From: Diphasiastrum complanatum
Lineage: Eukaryota > Streptophyta > Lycopodiopsida > Lycopodiales > Lycopodiaceae
Assembly (NCBI GenBank): GCA_029204225.1
Contig: CM055101.1
Coordinates: 39,459,627 to 39,523,626 of the forward strand
Length of the DNA stretch: 64,000 bases
Reading direction: 5' to 3'
The position numbers and the translations under genes are program-made. Each line of letters opens with the position of its first letter. The first letter of the stretch is position 1. Positions 1 through 11,034 of the stretch are shown in pieces. The notes beneath the pieces were generated by a model. It was not told where the DNA came from. It was given only the letters and a program-made list of their open reading frames with translations, and did no database searches.

Positions 1-262
1 TCCAAATCATGTCTTCTAGAAGCAACGCTTGTTTGAACAATTAAGATCCAAATTCAACGCTTGTATGAACTGTTAGGATCCAATCTATGCCTTATAAAAG
101 CAATGCTTGTTTGAAGAATCAAGATTCAGATTAGGCCTCATAAAAGCAATGCTTTATTTGAACACTTAAGACCCAAAGAATGCCTGGTAAAGCAATGTTT
201 CCCTGAACAATTCAAGACCTAATGAATGTTTTATCAAGGCAATGCTTGTTATAAATGAGTAA
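1..262. repeat. Degenerate 46-bp tandem repeat (about 6 copies)
   Basis: Six diverged copies of a unit of roughly 46 bp run head to tail, starting near 1, 47 (shortened), 79, 125, 172 and 218. Each carries a variant of GCAATGCTTGTTTGAACA followed by a run like ATTAAGATCC. Several copies have TATAAAAGCAA in the middle. The array lies just beyond the splice donor of the WD40 gene, so it is probably intronic. Copies differ by substitutions and small deletions, which indicates an old array. Confidence 0.7.
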
Positions 263-347
263 TAGCTCAAGGCAGGAGCTCATTCAAGACAGGAACTTGC
301 CCTTTATCTGATATGAGTTGTAAATTCTTAAGTGAATGGGAGCTTAC

Positions 348-1561
348 TTGTGTAACGAGGCAGTGTGAATTGGTGCTCTTGCTCTAAAATCCCACACCTG
401 CAGCACTCCATCTTGGCCTCCTGTGAGAAAAATATCACCTAAACATCCATCATCTTCCAAGCTTTCAAGGGCTGTAACATGCCCACTATGGGCATTCTTA
501 CAGTGCAAAACAGCAGACCCTATTCCTCCATCCCACAGAATCACTGCTCCATTCCTGCAGCCACTCACCAGAGATTGCTGCCTTGAGCTCATAGTGAAGC
601 CCATCACTGCTGCCTTGTGTCCCTCCAGGCGCCCAACAGGCTTTCCCACAGATGCTGACACATCCCAGATCATGAGAGTTGTGTCATAGCTGGAGCTCAC
701 AGCTCTAGATCCTCCAAACCCACCTCTCACAGCAGATATGGAAGCTGAATGCCCCTTCAAATCCCTGCATCTCACCCCACTCCTTTCCCACAGGCATAGC
801 TTACTATCCATTCCCCCACTGATGATCCTTCCATCCTCAAGGTGATCCACACAGGTCACCCAGTTTGCGTGCCCAAAGGAACCCCCATACAAGGCTCTCG
901 AGAACTCTCCTTTGCTCGCATCCACAATGTAGAGTGCATGATCTGAAGAACCGATTGCAACCTCTGATCCCTGCACGCTCATGCACAGACTGGGCCGGTC
1001 GGACAGATTGATGACTGTTCCTGCCTCCTCTGCTGGCCCCTCCACCCAACCAGAACGTGAATCAACCCTGATTACAGTTGAAGGGTGTGAAGAAGGGTTA
1101 GAGCATCTGCTGGATGAGGGTGGAGCTTGCTCGTGACACGAGAATCGATGTGAGTTTCCTGCCTTTTGCGCCTGGGACGAACAGGCAGAACCCACAAATG
1201 ACTGAAGAGATGGTTTTGATCCAGGAAAAGCTGAAAGTTGTAGTGAGCATTCACTTTTGATGCAATTCTTAATTCTTCCAATTGGGCTGGGACTTGTGGT
1301 GCCCTTGCTGCTTTTAGGGTCAATGTGGGCCTGCTTTCCTTCGAAATTGGTGCTACTTCTGGCTCTAGCTCTGCTATGTGGAGCATCATCAACAATCCTG
1401 CTGTCTTTGCTGCCAACTATGCTTCTAACTTTGCTCCTGCCGAGCTTGATGCTTCTGAGATCGCCAACAAAATTGCTCGTCATTCTTTGCACCCTCTTCA
1501 CCATACCGGCAACGCCTATGCAAACGATACTATCACAGTCCTCTCTGCGCGGAGCTTCCAT
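348..1561 (-). CDS. WD40-repeat protein, 5' coding exon (3' exons outside window)
   Basis: The frame encodes about 405 residues from the ATG at 1561. It is open upstream to 1765, but that stretch is low-complexity and looks like leader, so I prefer the start followed by MEAPRRED. Residues 1-160 are basic, Ser-rich and without a recognised domain. Residues 220-405 hold four WD40 repeats, with GH...D...WD spacing: FGHANWV to KLCLWE, KGHSASI to LMIWDV, EGHKAAV to VILWDG, and HSGHVTA to LQVWDF. The last blades of a seven-blade propeller are missing. The frame stops at 344, but a good splice donor (GTAAGC, minus strand) begins at 347, two bases before the stop. The real exon therefore probably ends at 348 and continues to lower coordinates. 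The propeller is likely a protein-interaction scaffold; the specific partner cannot be told. No close family name is assigned. Confidence 0.75.
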
Positions 1562-1848
1562 TTTCCAACGGCCTAACCGTTTTGCGTAAGAGCTGCGAAT
1601 GGAACCTGGGGCAAGCCAACCCTGCTTGAAATTTGAAGTTTGAGGGGTAGTGTTTGTTCGACATATTGAACTTGTAAACTGAAAAGGGCAAAGTTTTCGT
1701 GTGGCGGGTGTCGGGAAGGACGAAGGACCTCCCTCGAGGGCAGAAGGGGCCCTGGGAAGGCCCAATGCCCGAGGGCGGGATCCCGAGGGCTTGTGCCCGA
1801 GCAGGGTGGAATGGCTGAGAGGAAGAGGGCCTTTCCCTGCGTGTTGCT
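1562..1848. other. Leader/upstream region of the WD40 gene with GC-rich CGAGGGC repeats
   Basis: This stretch lies upstream of the WD40 start. Between about 1728 and 1800 it is GC-rich, with repeated CGAGGGC/GAGGGC words unlike the AT-rich surroundings. It could be promoter/5'-UTR or the edge of an inserted repeat. No TATA box is clear. Confidence 0.35.
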
Positions 1849-2031
1849 ATTTCTAATGCTGTTATTTGTGAATGTGTTATTTCTTCAAATCTTGTTATTT
1901 ATATTGTTTTGTTTTGTTTAATGTGGTCACATTAGGAAATGGTATTAGCATTTGAGTAAACTTCCCTCTAACTCTCTCTTCTTACTCCCTTTTCACTACT
2001 ATTTTGATGATGAAATGTGTGAATAGGGGAG
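1849..2031 (+). repeat. Dispersed repeat, LTR-like, copy 1
   Basis: About 180 bp match 20176-20357 at high identity by eye, from TATTTCTAATG through the shared block CTATTTTGATGATG and ending near GTGTGAATAGGG. The second copy lies inside the 3' LTR-like region of E1, so this is probably a fragment of the same LTR family. It is followed directly by a gag-like reading frame. Confidence 0.6.
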
Positions 2032-2234
2032 TTCAACCAATCAGCCGAAGAAAAATCCACGTGGGAAGGGGTTAAAGCGGCGTTCATCACCCGCTTTAAA
2101 CGAAGGAAGGATCCGGAAAGGGTCCGAAACTATCTCGAATGGATCAAGCATTTAAGATCCGAGTGCAACACAGCTCTAACTCCCGATCATGTGGTTCCTA
2201 GCAAGACTACCACGAAGCATCAGAAGAGAGCTTA
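2031..2234 (+). pseudogene. Retrotransposon gag-like fragment
   Basis: One frame reads as 67 residues from FNQSAEEKSTWEGVKAAF through ITRFKRRKDPERV and YLEWIKHLRSE to a TAA. The pattern W..VK.AF..RFK followed by a helix with YL..IK.LR is typical of retrotransposon gag capsid regions of Ty3-like elements. There is no start codon and no pol, so it is a fragment. Because it abuts the LTR-like repeat at 1849-2031, the two may derive from one old insertion. Assignment rests on the motif pattern only. Confidence 0.45.
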
Positions 2235-2252
2235 AACGCTAGGAGCAGTACG

Positions 2253-3736
2253 CTACATTGCAGAAAGCCATGGCAGATGCCATTGGAGAAGAAGATGAAG
2301 GATCAAATGAAGGATTAGGCCATAATTAAATCTCAGGAACTCCTCGTCAGAAGGGAAATCATTTTCTTTTTGGCGCATTTCCCCCACAGCCATTTTCAAG
2401 CAATCATGAAAAGTCTTCGACTTTTCAAATTTTGTACCACTAGAAGAAGCGGCTTCAGAAGTAGAAGGGCCAGCTTCTGAATCGTCAGAAATATTTAACA
2501 AAAGAAAAAAAAAACAAATGCAGACTAAAACTATACAAATCTACAATTTTTATTATGAATTGGATAATCATCTACATACTTGAAATCATTATGTAACTTG
2601 GTGAACATTCTGTCAAGCTTAGATAGAAAAACTTACTGAATATGATTTCATTTGTAAATAGAAATACATCCAAAAAAATAGATACAATCTTACATGTAAA
2701 CAACCCGTTTATGGGATTTTTATTGATATCAGTATAATTTTTACAATCAAGTTGTGTCCATAGTGTAATACTGGATTGCAATTTTCTAGATTGATAAAAA
2801 GACATGATGATTGACATGTATTTGTTGATAGTAAATCTCAGTGTTCTTCCATAAGTTGGATTATTTATCCAATATCTTTGCATTTGATCTCGAGCTCATG
2901 TCTTTTACGTACCTGCATAAAACTAATACAAAGTGAGTTACAATTAGTAGAGAGATTGTATGAAAAAGTTTTGATAGAAACTATTCATAAAGAATCCAGT
3001 GTTTATAGTTACTTACAAGTTTACCATTGAATATGAATCTGAAAGCTGAAAGTATATCATCTTGTAGGAGCAATAGTTCCCGCCCGATGTAATTTAGGAT
3101 CCAATCCTCTTCCACCTCAACACATGTCAAAACTGCATCATTGTATATAATTTCAATATTTTTCATTTTGAATGTCCATTGGCTTCCAAGTCTTGATCGA
3201 GTGGCACCCATTTACCTTTGTTTTTTTTTTCATCTTTGATAATAAAGGATAAGCTCAAGCTCAACATTTGTTTTTCTATTTGATAATGAAAGCACATGGA
3301 AGACATTTTAATTCTGCATTCTATTTCTCCATCTGATCTTTTGTCCCAGCCTTCATCCATAAGTTCAGATAATAAACTATCTGATAAATTTTTGCACACA
3401 AACATCGTTGGGGTTTTGTGTACATTGACACTTGAAAAGAAATCCACAAATATATTAAAAGAAATAAACCAACTCAATCTGACTGTTTTTTATCCCGTGC
3501 TTATCTTTAATGAGTTTTTTACATCATTATATAGCTTGCAACAAAATGATTTTGAAACTGCAGTATCTGGAGCAATTCATTCATCACTTCCAAAACTAGG
3601 TAATGGAATTGGGACTATTTGTCCAAAATCTTCTTTTGTATCAGGAATGTACATTGATTCATATAAAAAATCCCCACTATCAGGTAGATCTTTTGCAGTT
3701 CTACCTCGATATTGCAGCCATCCAATATCAATGTGA
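2253..3736 (-). pseudogene. Unidentified multi-exon gene or decayed gene remnant
   Basis: On the minus strand several protein-like stretches follow one another. About 3736-3580 contains DSGDFLYESMYIPDTKEDFG. About 3477-3163 contains KNLSDSLLSELMDEGWDK and IECRIKMSSM. About 3160-3016 contains VLTCVEVEEDWILNYIGREL. The last is followed by a consensus donor GTAAGTAA near 3015, and an acceptor (TTTATGCAG) lies near 2916. The final piece (2501-2253) is Ser-rich and acidic, with SKTFHDCLKMAVGEM and EMRQKENDFPSDEEFLRF. In-frame stops interrupt a simple join, so this is either a real gene whose exons I cannot define or a transposon-derived pseudogene. The family is not recognised. The opposite-strand frame at 3296-3736 is treated as a shadow. 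Confidence 0.3.
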
Positions 3737-3739
3737 ATA

Positions 3740-4773
3740 ACATCTAACACACCTACTAGAAATCCACTGGGCTCCTATTCATTTATGTTGGATGGATATA
3801 AATCTGCAAGAGAAAAATGATCAGATTGGCAAGTTTACTAATAGATATTAATGAATGACAAAAATCAAAGTATTGTAATATATCAATACTCACAATTGTT
3901 TTTTTTGTGATCCTGATGGTTGAATCCTTGCACATTTATCTCTGAATGCATATATACATGTTAGACTAGAATTTCAGAGATAGATTTTTCTCCTGATGAT
4001 GTTTTGAAATCCAAAATTCTGGCCTTCCAATAAGATCAAAATGATAGTTTTGATCTTTTGCTTTTTTGAAATGTTCCTCTTGATGATGGATGCATCAAAA
4101 CCCAAGAGTTTTTTGAATATTTTTTTGGCATCCATAATCCATTGTCATCTTTCTCGCTGAAGAGAAGCACAGAATCAATTGAGGTGCATGGCTTCATTGA
4201 TGGCGCCATTAATTATGTGCAGGCAAAAATCTAAAACATTACTATGAATCTGAAAATACGCGTAGGCAAAAAGCCATGAATCTGAAAATATGTGTTGGCA
4301 AAAATTTGAAACACTGAACTATTTGGCGTTATGAATTCTCTAGTTAACCATGTTAACCATGATTTGACACTACATATACATTAATGGTACATCGATTTTC
4401 TCGTTTCAACCATCTGTCATATTCATTTTTCAATATTTTTGGGTCTCTTCGGGCAGTGATGAGTTCGAAGGACAGGCCTCAACTACCAACAGTATTTCCA
4501 GATGCTGCCCGACGAAACAGTAATATATTTTAAAAAAAATTATTTTATTTATATTTGAAAAATTCTACGTTATGTAGAACCCCAATAAGGTTTCAATTGG
4601 TCTACATGGCAACAAAAATAAGAAAAAAAATAAAAAAGCATCTTTCTCAAAGGTCCTCGTCGGGCTCTAAGTTTCTCTAATGATTGAAGAATATGATACT
4701 CTGAAAAGTATCAAATGATATTGATTTGAAATCGTGAAAGATATCAAGTATTAGAGCCTTGGTACAACCAATC
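3740..4773. other. AT-rich non-coding DNA
   Basis: No gene is recognised. A short tandem duplication at about 4244-4306 repeats ATGAATCTGAAAATA followed by a GGCAAAAA block. Part of 4500-4770 may be the leader of the copia whose LTR starts at 4786. Confidence 0.4.
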
Positions 4774-4785
4774 GCTCTGATACCA
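4774..4785 (-). other. Primer-binding site (initiator Met tRNA)
   Basis: Minus-strand TGGTATCAGAGC lies immediately inside the LTR at 4786-5567. This is the standard Ty1/copia minus-strand primer site. Confidence 0.65.
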
Positions 4786-5567
4786 TGTTGAAAAGAGGTG
4801 ATAATGCAATAACGACAAGTCGAAGGCAGTGACAACTTATCGAGTGTAGTGGAATGGAGCCTGCTTTCCTAATGTATGACTACGCCTATCAATATTGAAC
4901 AGAACATAATGGCAGAAATCACATTCAATCCTATAGTAACTAACTTTAAAATCGTCAGTACTACAATGATTACGTAGACAAACAATAAATTATTAAAAAC
5001 AAAGCAATATGAGATTTATGAAGTACAAAACTATCACAAAGATGCATACATTCTGATATAATACTGGACACAATAAAGAATAGATTGATTCAGCATGAAA
5101 CAGATGATGATGAGCACAAGACAATTATGGATAGAAACCGCATCTAAGCTATCTCTGTGTAACTGAATATCTCTATTTGAATTTGCACTTTCGCGGATAA
5201 GTAGTAAGTGCTAATAGCAAAACTCTAAAAGAACTTTAAAGAACTAAGCTAGAATGCTCAAGAGTATTCAAGCTTGAAAGCTTGAGAGAGCTGCTACTTG
5301 ATTGAAAATAGTAGAAGTGTGATTAGCTATTTATACTAAGCAAAGATGCGGCAATTCTAGTAGGACAACTAATTAGGTCGTAGATCTTAATGGCCAGTTG
5401 GCCATCATGAGCTGGCATCCATCCAGTTAGTACTTCTTGGAATTGAGTGATTCCCGAGTATTTTCGGAGATTGTGTAAAAATATGCATAAAATTGTAGAG
5501 CTGGATAATGTCATGGATGAATATTAAACTTGAATGATTAGTCGATAATCAGGAGAATAATCCAACA
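4786..5567 (-). mobile_element. Copia-type LTR (782 bp), minus orientation
   Basis: The segment runs TGTTGAAAAG ... ATCCAACA, ending in TG/CA. On its low-coordinate side lies a perfect methionine-tRNA primer-binding site (minus strand TGGTATCAGAGC, 4774-4785), so it is the 5' LTR of a minus-strand copia element. The expected body towards lower coordinates is not recognisable. On the other side a purine-rich GATGGAGGAG abuts the LTR and could be a polypurine tract, though E1-like coding sequence begins there. No matching target duplication is seen. Confidence 0.6.
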
Positions 5568-6160
5568 CTCCTCCATCAGCTTGTGAATTTCCACAAGGAC
5601 TTTTGGACAATAATGTTGTGCCCTATGATTGGCACGTCTTCATTCTTTCTGAGCTGAAGAGGACCATCAAGCCCAACGCACGCAAGAAATTCATAGCGGG
5701 CCCACTTCTCTTTGTCCTTGCGTCATTCTCCTCGAACAGAAGATTTAGGGGATCCACCGATCCCAAGTTTTGACCACAACCATTCCTTCCACCAGTCATC
5801 GACTCCCTACCCTTCCAACTAACTCTCCATCCAACAAACGTATACGCGATGCTACCTCTTCCACCGTCGACCCTCCCTCTAACAACACCCATCGCCGTAC
5901 TGGCCCAACCCCTCCTACCACCACTTCTGTCACATCTCTTGCACCAACTCCTATGCCTATTTTTCCAATCCCTCCTTCTTTCACTGCCATCTTCGCCACA
6001 CCCTTACCTTCCATCACCATTGTCTCTTCCATCCCCCTCGCCTCCCTTGATTCTTCTGTTTCCACTCCCCCCATTGCCATAAACCCCCAAGATTCCCACT
6101 TATCCCCCAGAACTCTATCCATTATAAATATTCTCAACTTGTCACCCCCCACATCTCGCT
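5568..6160 (+). pseudogene. E1 element coding region, segment 1
   Basis: The first recognisable piece of E1 is in the frame that includes PYDWHVFILSELKRTIKPN at about 5615-5675, then IAGPLLFVLAS. This aligns with E2 (minus strand near 52.2 kb), which has LYDWAQFVSNYLHECIKN then ILGYLLTNH. The shared pattern is YDW..F....L...IK ... I.G.LL. It is followed from about 5770 by a Pro/Thr/Ser-rich linker, as in E2. The reading frame is broken by stops. Copia-1 is inserted at 6161, and E1 resumes at 11859. The molecular function is unknown; a structural (gag-like) or captured-host protein are the alternatives. Confidence 0.5.
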
Positions 6161-7021
6161 TGATAAATTTTACAGTTTTTAGGACAATAATGATTGTACT
6201 TTACAATCATAGAGAGTTGTTGGTTGCTTGATCAATGTATCTATCAAGTTCTACACATTAGACCTTGATCTAGATTCACTACACTTGGATTTAAGCAAGA
6301 GCAATGGATCAACACATCATAAATTAGTGAGAGCGGCCTCACACGTGTGGAGTACTGTCCACAGTACGGCCTGCACCTGAAACAACAAGAACAATAATCC
6401 TAGATAGCAATCATTCATAGAAATCACAAGGCAAATGATTAGAAACCTCACAAAAGTGTAGAATGCAAAAGTCTCATCAATCTTCTTAGCAAAATGATGA
6501 TCCTTTTATGGATCAAGTACATCCATGAGTCTGGTATAGTCCAGCAGGTCTTTACATGTGTGAAGAGCGCCACATCACTCAGATCTATCCATTTGATCCA
6601 TCCTTGATCCTTATCCAAACTTGACCTTCTAGAATATGGCTAAAATCCAAAAAGCTAGTCTCCTAGAATATAGGAATATTCCCTACAAAATAGGATCTAA
6701 GGAAAATGTTCAACTCTTATCTTCTAGTACTCTATACACACGTGTGAACATCCACTTGCCATGTGGGAGCATTTACTCATGCACATGCAAGGAAAAGCTA
6801 ATTTCTAGGTGACTAGTCAACTTGACTAAAAACTAGTCATATCATGTTCACACTAACTAGATTGATCAAAATAAATTTAGATATATACAAGTATGAAAAG
6901 TACATCCTTTCACACGTGGGAACAGGCTCCACACGTGTGAAATCAGATCATCAACATTATTCTAATGTTTGATCAATATTTACAATAACCAATGTCAAGT
7001 GAGAAGTGATAATTTTCAACA
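6161..7021 (-). repeat. Copia-1 3' LTR (861 bp)
   Basis: This is the longer of the two Copia-1 LTRs. It contains several palindromic G-box cores: CACACGTGTG near 6340, 6743 and 6933, plus CACGTG near 6903. It also carries the inverted pair GTACTGTCCACAGTAC near 6352. Confidence 0.9.
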
Positions 7022-7034
7022 CTCCTCCTCACTT

Positions 7035-10000
7035 CTAACTTGGCAAATCTAATGTACATCTATCTACAATTCCAAGAGCATATCTTAACTTAAACAAAGG
7101 ATCTTTGGACAATGGCTTGGTTAAGATATCAGCTATGCATTCGACTGATGGTACATGATGTAGTTGCACCTCCTTGGATTGTACCCTCTCCCTCACAAAG
7201 TGATGAGCTATCTCAATATGCTTTGTTCTAGCATGGAGGATAGGATTTGAAGAAATTTGTTGAGAAGCTTGATTGTCACAAAATATGTAAGGGAACTCCT
7301 CGGCCTCTAGCACATGTAGCTCCATCAAGAGTCTTCTTAGCCATAGGAGCTCTTTGGTTGTTGAAGTCAATGCCTTGTACTCGGCTTCACAAGAAGATAG
7401 TGAGATTGTATCTTTCTGCTACTTCTAGACACTTCTATCCCAAGTATAAACTTTAGGAAGCCTAGATCTACCATCTTGAACTCACTAGATAAATCAACTT
7501 TAAGTTTGCTTATACCTTCATCATCATTTCCTGTCAAAATGATGTCATCAACATAAAGTACCAAAATGATGATCATTCCTTCATTACATTTGAAAAAAAA
7601 GAAGGTTCATAAGCACTTAGTACAAAGCCAAGAGAATAGAGAAAATCATGCAACCTAGAGTACCAAGCTCTAGGTGCTTGCTTCAAGCCATATAGGCTCT
7701 TCCTTAAGTAGAACACCTTTTGCTCCTCGCCAACCTTGATGAAGCCCTTGGGTTGCATCATGTAGATTTCCTCTTCTAAAAAGTCATTCAAGAAGGCATT
7801 TGTCACATCCATTTGGTAGAGATCCCACTTGAACAAAGTAGCAATGCAATGATTAATCTAATAGGTACAAGCCTAGCTACATGTGCAAATGTTTCTTCAT
7901 AATCCAATCCTTTTATTTGAAGAAATCCCTTAGCAACAAGCCTAGCTTTGTACTTACTAATAGATCCATCTTGATTGTACTTTATACTATAAATCCACTT
8001 ACATGCAAGTGGTTTCTTCCCTCTTGGAAGATTTACAAGATTCCAAGTATGATTTTCTACTAATGCATCAAACTCTACTTGCTTTGCATCTCTCCAAACT
8101 TTAGATTTATATGCTTCTTCAAAAGATGATGGTTCTTCAAGCAATGTAGCTAAGAAGGAGTAAGAGGTAGAAGGTGTAGAGTCTTCATTTTGCTTTCCCT
8201 TGTCCACATAGGTGAGCCTTGAGGGCTCGGCCTTGCTTCTTGATGATCTTCTCGGCCCCTTTTGACTTGGATCCATGTCTCCATCCTCGGGTTTGTCAAG
8301 ATCCTCCTCGGGTTTGTCAAGATCCTCCTTGGGTTTGTCAAGATCTTCAATGCACAATGGGTTAGATCCATTTGACAAGCTCTTAGCAAATTGTGACTCA
8401 TCAAAAAGTACATCCTTGCTTACCTTTACTTTCTTGGATATAGGATCATATATCCTATAGCCCTTGCTATTTTCTCCATAGCCAACAAAGATCCCTTTGA
8501 AGGAGGTAGCATCTTCTTTCCTTCTAGTCTCCAAAGGGATGTGAACATAACAAATACATCCAAAGATCTTAAAATCTTTTACATTGGGTTTCTTATCAAA
8601 CAAGGCTTGATAAGGTGAGATCCCATCTATAGCACTACTAGGAAGTCTATTACACAAGTAAGTAGCACATGTTATAGCTTCTCCCCAAAATGAGATGGGA
8701 AGTGATGCATCAAGTCTTAAAGACTTTGCACACTCACATAGACTCCTATTTTTCCTCTCGGCCACCCCATTTTGTTGGAGGGTGTAGGAACAAGTGTATT
8801 GCAACTTAATGCCATTGATCTCACAAAAGTTTTTCATTTTATTGGAGGTGTACTCTCCTCCATTATCACATCTTAGTGCTTTGATGGAAGTACTAAGTTA
8901 TTTCTCTACTAAAGACTTGAACTTAATGAAAGCTTCGTAAACAAGACTTTTCTTTGATAGTAACTCGATCCATGTGAATCTAGTGCAATCACCTATAAAA
9001 GTTACATACATCAAAGCACCTCCATTACTTGCATGTGAAAAACTATGTACATCAGAATGTGTGAGATCCAAGGGAGAGGTAGATCTTGATGAAGATATCT
9101 TGTAAGAAGATTCGTGTGACTTTGCAAGGCCACATGCCTCACACATCTTTCCACACTTCTTGAAGGCTCTTGCCGAGAGCTAGTTCCTTGCTTGCCATTG
9201 ACTCCATAGATTGAAGATTAGGATGGCCTAATCTCTTATGCCATAGCTCCACTTGAGATAGCTCCTCCCTAGCCAAGTTCACACTTTCACTTGCAACATT
9301 AGCATCCAACTTGAAAAGTCTACCTTGCTTAATGCCACTAGCTATGCACTTATCATTTTTCAAGATGGAACAAACTCCATTCTTGAAATGTACATCTAGT
9401 CCATTGTCCATTAATTGTCCTACACTAAGCAAGTTTCTTGAAATGGTTGGAACATACAAAACATTATCTAGATCTATCCTTTTAGATGTGCCTAAGCAAA
9501 GAGGTATAGATCATATGCCATCTATCTTGCATGCTTGATCACTAGCAGTGTATATTGACTTCTTAGAGTCATTACAAGATAGAAGAGTAGAAAAATAATG
9601 CTTGTTAAAAGACATGTGGGAACTAGCCCCACTATCTATCCACCATGTGTCTTGACTTGAAGTTGGTGTAGATGCAACCGTTAAGGATGTGTTGAATCCA
9701 TCCTCATCTTATTCCTCTTGAGCAATGTTCCCTTGATCTCCATTGGCTTGTTGATTCTTCTTCAAGTAGCATTTTGAGGCAAAGTGTCCTTTCTTTCCAC
9801 AAAAGAAACACTTGAATTTTGCCTTGTTCTTCACTTTGCCTTTGAAAGTAGATCCTCCATTCTTCATCTCGGCCTCCTTGCCTTGATTTTTCTTGAATGG
9901 ATGTTGCTTCTTCTTGCCTTTGATGTAAAGTTAGCCTTCTCCTCTCCTCCATTAAGTGACATGCTATCCATTCTTGTCTTGAGGTGTAGAAGCCTACTCT

Positions 10001-10554
10001 CCTTGGTTACAAGAACATTGTGCAACTTTCCAATGGATGGAAGAGTGTCTTGAATGGAAAATGATTGGACTAAGTTGGTGAACTCATCACCTAGAACATT
10101 CAAGATGATTTGTACTAGCTCTTGATCTTGGATCTTCTCTCCTATTGCACTTAACTCCTTGTTAAGAGATTTGATCCTAAGGACATACTCTTGTCCACTC
10201 TCTTCCTTTCATGCTTTGGAAGACTTGATTTTTTAGCATGAGGATTCTTGAAGTATTATTGGATTCATAGATGCTCTTTAATGAATCCCAAGCCTCTTTG
10301 GATGAGGTACAAGAAGACACCTCTTTCAAGAGGTCATTGCATACATTTAACTTTATGCAATGTAGAGCTAATCTTGATCTCTTCTTGTATTTGGCTTGTT
10401 CTTGGGGAGTTTGAGGCTCTTCCTCAACTCATTGAACTATGTCAAATAGATCATGGATCACTAGGATTGATTCCATTCTCACTTTCCAAATGGAATAATT
10501 TGTGGAAGTGAGTCTCTCACTTGATTCCATCAAATATCCACCCATGGATGACAT
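7035..10554 (-). pseudogene. Copia-1 gag-pol polyprotein, degenerate
   Basis: Domains lie in copia order on the minus strand. Gag starts at the ATG at 10554 (MSSMGGYLMESSERLTS) and ends in a zinc-knuckle region near 9800. Protease follows near 9650, with a WWIDSGAS-like frame. The integrase zinc region is at 9459-9120 (LWHKRLGHPNLQ, CEACGLAKSHE). The integrase core is at 9120-8500 (LTHSDVHSF, CDNGGEYTS, GVAERKNRS). Reverse transcriptase is at 8150-7367 (LACKWIYSIKYNQDGS, SLYGLKQAPRAWYSRL, LYVDDIILTG). RNase H is at 7370-7035 (CDNQASQQ, ARTKHIEIAHHF, DILTKPL). RT ends after FILGIEVSRSS and RNase H resumes at KELLW, so an internal deletion joins them. Frameshifts and stops separate the blocks. 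The element could only move with proteins supplied in trans. Confidence 0.9.
8281..8344 (-). repeat. In-frame 21-bp tandem triplication in Copia-1 pol
   Basis: Three copies of a 21-bp unit encode EDLDKPK/EDLDKPE/EDLDKPE in the linker between integrase and reverse transcriptase. The open frame is kept across the array, so it is probably replication slippage in a flexible linker. Confidence 0.75.
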
Positions 10555-11022
10555 TGTAGAATGAATGCTCTTCTTAAAATCACAAATATTTTTAAATTTT
10601 AAAAGAACTATCTTGCCAAAAATTCCTAGCTTTCACTCTCACAAAAAAAAAATTCTTAGAGATTTCACTTCAACTAAGGATCTGAACAAATCAGCCTCTA
10701 AGCTCTGATTTTAGACTCTAAAAAGAAATGCTTCAATGATCCAAAACTCTATCTGGTCATAGGCATTAGCTAGATTTAATCTAGATCAATACTATGCTTC
10801 AAAAAGCACAAAAAATGAACTACTACTGTGATTTTGGGACCAAAAAACACAAAGTAACTTGAAATGAAAGTTGATGTACGGTTTCACGCGTGTGAAAAGT
10901 ACATACACAGTGAATTCAAGCTATCACTCTAGATGAACTCGCCCTCACTAGTATTTGGCCAAAAACAAATTTTACCAATGATCTTTACAAGATTTATGAT
11001 TTAATGATCACTCTCTTACTTA

Positions 11023-11034
11023 GCTCTGATACCA
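11023..11034 (-). other. Copia-1 primer-binding site
   Basis: Minus-strand TGGTATCAGAGC directly follows the 5' LTR. It is complementary to the 3' end of initiator Met tRNA, as usual for copia. Confidence 0.85.

Noticed and set aside
423-1589. Several plus-strand frames over the WD40 exon
   Set aside because: The WD40 repeats on the minus strand explain the interval; these are antisense shadows.
3296-3736. 146-residue plus-strand frame
   Set aside because: No domain. The minus strand of the same interval has better protein-like segments with splice signals.
5796-6152. Gly/Val/Glu-rich minus-strand frame
   Set aside because: Shadow of the C-rich Pro/Thr linker of E1 on the plus strand.
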